From positions 1 to 6,602 of the forward strand of contig CAJMQR010000066.1 in assembly GCA_905215665.1 (NCBI GenBank): a stretch of DNA of 6,602 bases, read 5' to 3'. The notes below the pieces were generated by a model. The model did not search any database, was not told the DNA's origin, and saw only the letters and a program-made list of their open reading frames with translations. This document shows, one piece after another, positions 1 through 5,518 of this stretch (positions are counted from its first letter, which is position 1; every line of letters starts with the position of its first letter). Both the position numbers and the translations under genes were made by a program. This stretch comes from an uncultured bacterium (lineage in GTDB: Bacteria > Bacillota > Clostridia > Oscillospirales > Oscillospiraceae).

Positions 1-403
1 TTTCCTCCACCGTGCCGGCATCGCTGCCGATTTCGATATAATCGCCGACATGGAATGGATGCGTGGCCAGCAGGGTGACGCTCCCGACCACGTTGGAAAG
101 CGCGTTCTGCACGGCAAGCGAAATTGCCAGAGAGATGACGCTGACAAGAGCAACAAGAGAGGTCACGTCGATTCCCAGCGAGCTGGCGGCAATGAGCAGC
201 AGCAGTATATAAAGCAGGAAGCGCATAACGCCCCTGATAAAGGAGAACATCGTCTTGTCCAGCTTTGAGCGGTTGAGAGCCCGGTCAAACAGCTTCAGCA
301 GCAGCTTTACCGCGATGAAGCCTACAACCAGAATCACAACGACAGGGATCAGCCGTTGAAGGGTCAGCGAGGCGAAAAACGCCTTGATTTCTTCCCAGCT
401 CAT
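1..403 (-). CDS. mscS: MscS-family small-conductance mechanosensitive ion channel (N-terminal part, runs off left edge)
   Basis: The product is a membrane channel that opens under membrane tension to release solutes during hypo-osmotic shock; MscS-family channels work as homoheptamers. The first 134 residues are present and the rest, mainly the cytoplasmic cage, lies outside the window. Three hydrophobic segments are seen: about 17-38, 55-75 and a pore-lining TM3 at about 81-112. TM3 is followed by the start of the beta domain with HPFHVGDYIEIG (115-126) and AGTVEE, a hallmark of the family. The conserved Gln of the TM3 kink is Q99, but the glycines that E. coli MscS uses for helix packing are serines here (S88, S91, S95), and the Gly after the Gln is Asn (N100). 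The ATG overlaps the ftsH stop codon (ATGA). A GGAGG sits 7 nt upstream, inside the end of ftsH, so translational coupling is likely. There is no separate promoter visible. Family assignment is firm; ion selectivity and gating behaviour are unknown. Confidence 0.93.
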   Translation of the reverse strand, partial: MSWEEIKAFFASLTLQRLIPVVVILVVGFIAVKLLLKLFDRALNRSKLDKTMFSFIRGVMRFLLYILLLLIAASSLGIDVTSLVALVSVISLAISLAVQNALSNVVGSVTLLATHPFHVGDYIEIGSDAGTVEE

Positions 404-2340
404 TTTCCGGCCTCCGTCGGACCGGCATCGGATCCTCTCTCAGAAGCAGTCTCCGGGCTGTGCTCAGGCAGCCGGTGGCTGTCTGCATTGACATAGGCCA
501 TCAGCTCGTCGCCCGTGATCGTCTCCTTCTGCAGAAGGTAGAGCGAAATCTCATCCAGAAGCGAGCGGTTTTCCCGCAGGAGCTTCTTCGCGTCTGCAAA
601 GCACTGATCCAGCAGGGCGCGGATCTCGTCATCCGCTTCCGCAGCGGTCGTCTGCGCGCAGTCCATATAGGACTGGCCGTCAAGGTATTCGTTGCCGCCG
701 CTGGCAAGTGTCATCAGGCCGATCTTGCCGCTCATGCCAAACTGTGTCACCATCTTGCGTGCAAGATCGGTCGCGCGCTGGATGTCGTTGGCAGCGCCTG
801 TGGTCTGGATTCCGAAAACGGTTTCCTCCGCGGCGCGGCCGCCCAGAAGCGTCTGAAGCTGAATGAGCAGCTCCTCCTTGGAGTTGAGGTACTTCTCCTC
901 CTCCGGCATCTGCATGGTGTAACCCAGCGCGCCGGAGGTATGCGGCACAATCGTGATTTTGGAAACCGGCTGGCTGTGCTTGCGCAGCGCGGCGACCAGA
1001 GCATGACCGACCTCATGATAAGCGACGATGCGCTTCTCGATGTCTGTCAGCACCGTGCCTTTCTTCTCCGTGCCGGCAATAACAACCTCAAAGGAGGACA
1101 GCAGATCCTGCTGGTTGACCATCTGGCGCCCCTGGCGGACGGCGCGGAGCGCGGCCTCGTTGACCAGATTCGCAAGATCAGCGCCGACCGCGCCGGCGGT
1201 CGCCTGCGCAAGCTTTCTCAGATCCACGTCCTCGGCAAGACGGATATTGCGCGTATGAACGAGAAGGGTCTGGTAGCGTCCCTCAAGATTCGGGCGGTCC
1301 ACGATGATCCGGCGGTCGAAACGCCCCGCGCGGAGAAGGGCTTTATCCAGAATCTCCGGACGGTTCGTTGCCGCCAGAATGACGACGCCCTTGGAAGAGT
1401 CGAAGCCGTCGATTTCGGCAAGGAGCTGATTGAGTGTCTGCTCCCGCTCATCGTTGCCGCCGAATTTGGAATCGCGGCTGCGGCCGATGGCGTCGATCTC
1501 ATCGATGAAAATGATGGCGGGAGCGACCTTGGAAGCTTCCTTGAACAGGTCGCGGACACGGCTCGCGCCGACGCCGACGAACATCTCAACAAAGTCCGAA
1601 CCGGAAATGGAGAAGAACGGCACATGCGCCTCACCGGCAACCGCTTTCGCAAGCAGCGTCTTGCCGGTACCGGGAGAGCCAACGAGCAACGCGCCCTTCG
1701 GCAGCTTCGCGCCGATGGCGGTGTATTTTTTGGGGTTGTGCAGGAAGTCGATGATCTCCTCGAGAGATTCCTTCGCCTCGTCCTGACCGGCCACGTCCTT
1801 GAAGGTCACGCCGGTTTCCTTCTCCATATATACCTTGGCCTTGCTTTTTCCGATGTTGCCAATGCCGCCCAGGCCGCCGTCGCCGCCGGTTCTGGACATC
1901 AGCAGTCTACCCAGCAGGCTCAGCCCGAAAAACAGCAGCAGCGGGAAAAGAAGCCAGGAAAAGATCATCGAGCTCTGCTCAACGATCTCACCGCTGAATT
2001 TCACGCCGCTCTCCCTGAGCTGACCGACGACGGGCGTCAGATCTACGTTCGGCAGGATGCCGGTATAGTACACTCTTTTCAGGCGGGAATCCTCGTCTTG
2101 TTTGAGAATATAATCGATTCTGTCCGCTTCGATCTGCACCTGCGAGATCTCGTTGTTCTCCAAAGCGGAGAGAAAGGCGTCGTATGTGGTTTCCTCCTGC
2201 TGAGACGAACGGATCATATTGATAAACTGGTTGCCCAGGATCGTCATGACGATCACCGCGACAATAAGCCAGATGATCGACAGGCGCGGTTTGCCGCCGT
2301 TGTTGTTGTCAGGACGTCCCTTCGGGTCTTGGTTTGCCAT
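400..2340 (-). CDS. ftsH: ATP-dependent zinc metalloprotease FtsH
   Basis: FtsH is a membrane-anchored hexameric AAA+ protease that extracts and degrades misfolded membrane proteins and short-lived regulators. The protein is 646 aa, the usual family length. It has a short polar N-terminus, TM1 at about 22-42, an extracytoplasmic domain at about 45-122 and TM2 at about 126-147. The AAA+ module follows: Walker A GSPGTGKT (221-228), pore motif MFVG (253-256), Walker B IIFIDEID (276-283), and a second region of homology at TNRPEILDKALLRAGRFDRR with arginine fingers R337 and R340. The protease domain has the zinc motif HEVGH (442-446) and the likely third zinc ligand D519 in GAAND. The last 30 residues are a polar, probably disordered tail. 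Small deviations are GSPG for GPPG and HEVGH for HEAGH, both compatible with activity. The ATG at 2340 was chosen because AAAGGAGG lies 7 nt before it; a GTG 21 bases further upstream would place that Shine-Dalgarno inside the gene. It is the first gene of a ftsH-mscS operon. Confidence 0.98.
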   Translation of the reverse strand: MANQDPKGRPDNNNGGKPRLSIIWLIVAVIVMTILGNQFINMIRSSQQEETTYDAFLSALENNEISQVQIEADRIDYILKQDEDSRLKRVYYTGILPNVDLTPVVGQLRESGVKFSGEIVEQSSMIFSWLLFPLLLFFGLSLLGRLLMSRTGGDGGLGGIGNIGKSKAKVYMEKETGVTFKDVAGQDEAKESLEEIIDFLHNPKKYTAIGAKLPKGALLVGSPGTGKTLLAKAVAGEAHVPFFSISGSDFVEMFVGVGASRVRDLFKEASKVAPAIIFIDEIDAIGRSRDSKFGGNDEREQTLNQLLAEIDGFDSSKGVVILAATNRPEILDKALLRAGRFDRRIIVDRPNLEGRYQTLLVHTRNIRLAEDVDLRKLAQATAGAVGADLANLVNEAALRAVRQGRQMVNQQDLLSSFEVVIAGTEKKGTVLTDIEKRIVAYHEVGHALVAALRKHSQPVSKITIVPHTSGALGYTMQMPEEEKYLNSKEELLIQLQTLLGGRAAEETVFGIQTTGAANDIQRATDLARKMVTQFGMSGKIGLMTLASGGNEYLDGQSYMDCAQTTAAEADDEIRALLDQCFADAKKLLRENRSLLDEISLYLLQKETITGDELMAYVNADSHRLPEHSPETASERGSDAGPTEAGK

Positions 2341-2347
2341 GAATCTG

Positions 2348-2355
2348 CCTCCTTT
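2348..2355 (-). promoter_or_regulatory. Ribosome binding site of ftsH
   Basis: AAAGGAGG on the minus strand, 7 nt before the ATG at 2340, is a near-perfect Shine-Dalgarno sequence. It decides the start codon, because the in-frame upstream GTG at 2361 has no comparable site and would overrun this one. Confidence 0.9.
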
Positions 2356-2376
2356 CGGCACATGACTGTCGTCTGA

Positions 2377-2405
2377 ATCATAACATATTTTTCCCCACAG
2401 CGCAA
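2377..2405 (-). promoter_or_regulatory. Putative sigma-A promoter of the ftsH-mscS operon
   Basis: On the minus strand, TTGCGC (plus 2400-2405) is followed after exactly 17 bases by TATGAT (plus 2377-2382), preceded by TG plus one base (extended -10). Transcription would start near 2370, giving a leader of about 30 nt that contains the Shine-Dalgarno. The -35 box matches the consensus only in TTG, but the extended -10 could compensate. A T7 tract in the UP-element position (plus 2415-2421) supports the call. Predicted from sequence only. Confidence 0.65.
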
Positions 2406-2466
2406 TGAATAAGTAAAAAAATGCGGTGTAAATTTTCTATGAATTTCACGAAAAAAATACAAGCAG
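2406..2466. promoter_or_regulatory. AT-rich divergent control region with A7 tracts and an imperfect dyad
   Basis: This 61-bp stretch lies between the two divergent -35 boxes and is far richer in A+T than the genes. It holds two A7 tracts (2415-2421 and 2451-2457), each separated by 9 bases from the nearer -35 box, in the place of an UP element that contacts the RNA polymerase alpha subunits. Between them is an imperfect inverted repeat, GTGTAAATT (2426-2434) and AATTTCAC (2442-2449), with one extra base in the left arm. Its centre is close to the midpoint of the region. It could be a shared operator. It does not resemble the CIRCE element (HrcA) or the tandem CtsR heptamer, the usual Firmicutes stress-protease operators. 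The operator idea is tentative. Confidence 0.4.
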
Positions 2467-2495
2467 TTGTATCCGGCTGTTTTTTTTGCTATAAT
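2467..2495 (+). promoter_or_regulatory. Putative sigma-A promoter of rlmB and the downstream membrane gene
   Basis: TTGTAT (2467-2472), a 17-base spacer, and a perfect TATAAT (2490-2495) preceded by TGc, making an extended -10. Start of transcription is expected near 2502, with a leader of about 34 nt before the ATG at 2536. This is the strongest-looking promoter in the window along with the one at 5402. Confidence 0.85.
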
Positions 2496-2535
2496 AGAAC
2501 ACAAGTCTTTATCTTATAACAGTTTTGGAGTTTTT

Positions 2536-3315
2536 ATGAAAAACGAAAAAAATTTCCGCAAACCGGAGACTCCTGTGGAGTCATCCGCGGATATGATCGA
2601 GGGCCGCAACGCCGTTTCGGAAGCAATCCGCAGCGGAAGGACGATCAACAAGGTCTTTCTGGCCGACGGCGACACCGACCGGGCCCTGGGCCGTCTTGCC
2701 GCAATGGCGAAGGATGCGGGCGCCGTTGTCGTCCGGATTGACCGCCGCAGGCTCAACGAGATGAGCCTCACCGGCGCGCATCAGGGCATTATCGCTTCCG
2801 TCGCCGTACACGGCTATGCAACCATCGACGAGATTCTGGCCGCCGCCGAAGCAAAGGGAGAGGCGCCACTGATCGTCCTGTGCGATGAGCTTTCGGATCC
2901 GCACAATCTCGGCGCCATTCTTCGCACCGCGGAATGCGCAGGCGCGCACGGCGTTATCATTCCGAAGCGTCGCAGCGTCGGCCTGACCGCCGTGGTCGGC
3001 AAGGCATCCGCAGGCGCCGTGGAATACATCCCTGTCGCGCGCGTGTCCAACATCGCCGCAGCGATCCGTGAACTGAAAGAGCGCGGGGTCTGGGTTTTCG
3101 GCACCGCCGCTGACGGCGCGCTTCCCCTGTACTCCGCCGACCTGAGAGGCCCTGCCGCCATCGTCATCGGAAACGAAGGCGAAGGCATGAGCCGCATTGT
3201 TGCGGAAAGCTGTGATTTCAAGGTCAGTATTCCCATGAAGGGCCACATTTCATCCCTGAACGCCTCCGCCGCAGCCGCAATTCTGCTCTACGAGGCAGTC
3301 AGGCAGAGAGGATAA
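2536..3315 (+). CDS. rlmB: TrmH/SpoU-family 23S rRNA (guanosine-2'-O-)-methyltransferase RlmB
   Basis: The enzyme uses S-adenosylmethionine to methylate a ribose 2'-hydroxyl in RNA; RlmB itself modifies G2251 in the P loop of 23S rRNA. The protein is 259 aa. Residues 1-18 are polar and variable. The substrate-binding N-terminal domain spans about 19-92 and opens with the typical MIEGRNAVSEAI. The SPOUT (knotted) catalytic domain spans about 110-257 with all three motifs: motif 1 LSDPHNLGAILRTAE (119-133; N124 and R130), motif 2 IVIGNEGEGMSR (209-220; N213, E214, G215), and motif 3 IPMKGHISSLNASAAAAI (232-249). No essential residue is missing. The ATG at 2536 was chosen because TGGAG lies 5 nt upstream and because an earlier TTG at 2467 falls inside the promoter. 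In Bacillus the homologue sits in a cysS-mrnC cluster; here it stands apart, divergent from ftsH and followed after 5 bases by an unrelated membrane protein gene. A tRNA or other SpoU substrate is possible but the RlmB assignment is the most likely. Confidence 0.93.
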   Translation: MKNEKNFRKPETPVESSADMIEGRNAVSEAIRSGRTINKVFLADGDTDRALGRLAAMAKDAGAVVVRIDRRRLNEMSLTGAHQGIIASVAVHGYATIDEILAAAEAKGEAPLIVLCDELSDPHNLGAILRTAECAGAHGVIIPKRRSVGLTAVVGKASAGAVEYIPVARVSNIAAAIRELKERGVWVFGTAADGALPLYSADLRGPAAIVIGNEGEGMSRIVAESCDFKVSIPMKGHISSLNASAAAAILLYEAVRQRG

Positions 3316-3320
3316 GTTTT

Positions 3321-5333
3321 ATGAAGCATCGCAAGCCGGAACAAGTGAATAATTCAGTTCCGGCGGAATCCGCGATGCCGGAATTCACACTGGAGGAGAT
3401 TTTGCAGGAATTTGGCAGCGCTTCGTCCGCTTCCGTGCAGGACAACCCCTCCTCCCGGTCTTCGGAGCCGGTGACCCCGGCAGAGCCGCAGGGTACGCCG
3501 TCTCCTGCCACCGCTCGAAAGGAGCCGGCCGCAAGACCTGAAGCGGCCGTGACCGCACCGTCCGAACCCTCCTCCCGCCGAAAGCGGGAAGCAGCCTCCA
3601 CCGTGGAGGTGCCTCCGCACAGGCCGGAAAAAGGCCGCTCTCAGCCGGAGAAGTCCCCTCAGCCCGCAGAGAGACAAAAACCGGAAACCCGCGCGCCGGT
3701 CAGAATTGAGCCGCAGGCTCCCCCTGCCACCTTGCAGACGCTCTTGCAGAAATATCGCGGTCTTCTTGGCCGTTCCCCTGTGCGTCTCGGCCTGACACTG
3801 TTTTTCTGCCTGCTCAATTTCCTGCTGCTGTGCCGGGATGAATTCGCGCCGGAGGTTCCCTCCTTCCTTCGCCCGGAGCTTTCCGCTTATCTTTCCGCCC
3901 TTCTGCTCGCTCTTTCCGCCCTGCTCGCCTTTGACGTTCTTCTGCAGGGGTTGCGGGATCTGTTCCGTCTGCGCATCAGCCCCTATACGCTCGGCACGCT
4001 GGCCGTCGTACTCTGCATTGCCGACGCTGTTCTGACGAAGCGCTCCTACTGCGCCGCCGGCGGAATCCTTCTGTATTTTCTTTTCCGTTCCATCGTCCTG
4101 CGCCGCCGCGGGATGTTCCAAACACTCCGCACGGTCTGTTCCATCGAAAAGCCCATGGGGATTTGCCGCATCTCCGGCATGCCGGAGGCGGACAGCGGAC
4201 TGCGCTGCGACACAGGCGATCCGGCCGCCTTCTCCGCCGGGCTGGAAACGCCTGACGCGGCACAGACGCTCTTTTGCATCTATTCAACCATTTTGCTGCC
4301 TGCAACGCTGGCCGCCGCTCTTTTTTTTGACCGCAGCGGTCACGCAGCCTTCCTGCACGGCTGGATGCTGCTTCTGCTCGGAGCCACGCCCTGCGCCGCG
4401 CTGCTCTCCTTCACCTCGCCCTTTTCCACGCTGGCAAAGCGCCTGTCCGATATCCATGGCGGGCTCTGCGGCTGGTACGGCGCGGAGATCTTCAGTGGGC
4501 GCCACACCATTGTCCTGCGCGACGGCGACCTGTTTCCCGCCAGCCACATTACATCCAACGGCATGAAGCTCTACGGCGCCCATCCCGCGGCCAAGATCAT
4601 CGCATATGCTCTGGCCGCTCTGGAAGCAGCCGGAAGTCCGTTGATGGAGCTGTTTGAATCGCTTTTGCAGGCGCAGTACGGCAAGCATTACAAAGCTGCC
4701 TCCCATCGGTTTTATGACGCGGGAGGAATCGGCGCGGAGATCGCCGGCGACATCGTTCTGGTCGGCACGCTCTCCTTCATGAAAAGCATGGGCGTGCACA
4801 TGCCGTCCGGCACCAAGGTGCGGCTGGCCGTATATGTCTCAGTCAACGGCGAGCTGGCCGGAATTTTTGCCCTCAAATACAAGCCCAACCGCTCCACGCG
4901 TACGGGCCTGCGCGCAATTCTCTCCAAATCGAATCTGAGCGTTGTGCTGGCAACCCGTGATTTTCTGATCACGCCGGAGCTGATCGCGGTTAAATACGAG
5001 ATTCCGACCCAGCGCCTGCTCTTCCCCGGCTATACCGAGCGCCTGCGCTATGCTTCCGCCGGGCTGGGCGGCAGTGTATCGCAGGGCGCGCTGGTCGCGA
5101 GAGACACCTTCGGCGCCTTCGCCTCCACGGTTGCCGCCGGACAAAGCCTGCGTTCCGCCACGCTTGTTCTGACGGTTCTAAATCTGCTTGCCGGATTTCT
5201 TGGCACGATTCTCTGCGCGCTGCTGCTTTTGTGGGGCGCAACCTCTGCGGCCTCGCCGTTCCATATCGCTCTGTTTCAGAACTTATGGCTTATTTTGTCG
5301 GCTTTTATCTCCTTTATCCTGCTTCTCTTCTGA
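3321..5333 (+). CDS. Pseudo-P-type ATPase: degenerate P1B-like membrane protein with disordered N-terminal tail
   Basis: The 670-aa protein has no confident named homologue. Residues 1-140 are a Pro/Glu/Ser/Arg-rich tail without a signal peptide, containing a small hydrophobic-acidic motif, FTLEEILQEFG (22-32). Eight hydrophobic segments follow, at about 154-171, 187-208, 221-238, 243-262, 316-336, 343-366, 612-638 and 646-670. This 4+2+2 layout is that of heavy-metal P-type ATPases, with TPC (356-358) where CPC normally lies in the sixth helix. The cytoplasmic part also follows the family: HTIVL then RDGDLFP (400-406) in place of DKTGTLT; ALAALEAAGSPL in place of the segment with the HP motif; GGIGAEIAGDIVLVG (468-482); the stretch ELAGIFALKY (511-520); and VLATRD where LTGD is expected. 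The actuator loop (263-315) is only about 50 residues and has no TGES. GDGxND is missing. Phosphorylation and pumping are therefore unlikely. The frame is intact and shows normal domestic composition, so it is probably functional. AGAGG lies 9 nt before the ATG. It shares a transcript with rlmB. The pseudo-ATPase call is inferred from motifs and topology. Confidence 0.7.
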   Translation: MKHRKPEQVNNSVPAESAMPEFTLEEILQEFGSASSASVQDNPSSRSSEPVTPAEPQGTPSPATARKEPAARPEAAVTAPSEPSSRRKREAASTVEVPPHRPEKGRSQPEKSPQPAERQKPETRAPVRIEPQAPPATLQTLLQKYRGLLGRSPVRLGLTLFFCLLNFLLLCRDEFAPEVPSFLRPELSAYLSALLLALSALLAFDVLLQGLRDLFRLRISPYTLGTLAVVLCIADAVLTKRSYCAAGGILLYFLFRSIVLRRRGMFQTLRTVCSIEKPMGICRISGMPEADSGLRCDTGDPAAFSAGLETPDAAQTLFCIYSTILLPATLAAALFFDRSGHAAFLHGWMLLLLGATPCAALLSFTSPFSTLAKRLSDIHGGLCGWYGAEIFSGRHTIVLRDGDLFPASHITSNGMKLYGAHPAAKIIAYALAALEAAGSPLMELFESLLQAQYGKHYKAASHRFYDAGGIGAEIAGDIVLVGTLSFMKSMGVHMPSGTKVRLAVYVSVNGELAGIFALKYKPNRSTRTGLRAILSKSNLSVVLATRDFLITPELIAVKYEIPTQRLLFPGYTERLRYASAGLGGSVSQGALVARDTFGAFASTVAAGQSLRSATLVLTVLNLLAGFLGTILCALLLLWGATSAASPFHIALFQNLWLILSAFISFILLLF

Positions 5334-5401
5334 TTTTATAGTGCTTTTTTACAAATACGGGCTGCCGCTTTCGTTACAATGGCCAAATTTGTGAAATGCA
5401 A
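5334..5401. other. Intergenic stretch with no recognised element
   Basis: This AT-richer segment follows the membrane protein gene. I see a T6 run near 5345-5350 but no GC-rich hairpin before it, so no convincing intrinsic terminator. A loose pair of hexamers (TTTACA at 5348 and TACAAT at 5375) is spaced 21 bases apart, too far for a good promoter. Confidence 0.5.
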
Positions 5402-5430
5402 TTGAAAAATCACTTTCCATCGTGTATAAT
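5402..5430 (+). promoter_or_regulatory. Putative sigma-A promoter of the EF-G-like gene
   Basis: TTGAAA (5402-5407), a 17-base spacer and a perfect TATAAT (5425-5430). Transcription should start near 5437 and give a leader of about 80 nt. Because this promoter is strong and close to the gene, the EF-G-like gene probably forms its own transcription unit, with possible read-through from the upstream gene since no clear terminator separates them. Confidence 0.85.
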
Positions 5431-5464
5431 AATACTAATTGTGGCAACGAACCTGATGCCGCCT

Positions 5465-5495
5465 GCAGTCCGCTCAAAATTGCGCGCGGCACTGC
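5465..5495 (+). promoter_or_regulatory. Leader hairpin upstream of the EF-G-like gene
   Basis: GCAGTCCGC (5465-5473) can pair with GCGGCACTGC (5486-5495), giving nine base pairs with one bulged C and a 12-base loop. An alternative, TGCCGC (5457-5462) with GCGGCA (5486-5491), competes for the same right arm. No U run follows, so it is not an intrinsic terminator. It ends 4 bases before the Shine-Dalgarno and could modulate ribosome access or stabilise the mRNA. No known riboswitch or leader family was recognised. Confidence 0.4.
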
Positions 5496-5499
5496 TCAG

Positions 5500-5506
5500 A
5501 AAGGAG
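5500..5506 (+). promoter_or_regulatory. Ribosome binding site of the EF-G-like gene
   Basis: AAAGGAG lies before the ATG at 5519 with a spacer of 12 bases, longer than the 5-9 bases of the other genes here. There is no alternative ATG or GTG closer to it in a useful frame, so the start is kept. Confidence 0.75.
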
Positions 5507-5518
5507 AAATTCAAAACT

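Noticed and set aside
460..2376. A 638-codon open frame on the plus strand running antisense to almost all of ftsH
   Set aside because: The minus-strand frame encodes a full FtsH with every motif. The antisense product shows no recognisable domain, and long antisense open frames are common in GC-rich genes with biased third positions.
2467..2535. A longer rlmB start at TTG 2467
   Set aside because: This would put the predicted -35 and -10 boxes inside the coding region and adds an N-terminus unlike the family; the ATG at 2536 has its own Shine-Dalgarno.
2581..3246. A 221-codon minus-strand open frame inside rlmB
   Set aside because: It is the shadow of a clearly identified methyltransferase; there is no Shine-Dalgarno or promoter of its own and no protein-like domain.
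3354..4121. A 255-codon minus-strand open frame under the pseudo-ATPase gene
   Set aside because: Its translation is low-complexity Arg/Gly-rich sequence typical of reading GC-rich DNA on the wrong strand.
3321..5333. Ordinary pseudogene of a heavy-metal ATPase
   Set aside because: There are no frameshifts or internal stops across 670 codons, a good ribosome binding site is present, and the losses are clean motif replacements and shortened loops rather than random decay.
5334..5401. A terminator after the membrane protein gene, suggested by the T6 run
   Set aside because: No GC-rich stem precedes the T run, so the intrinsic terminator pattern is not met.
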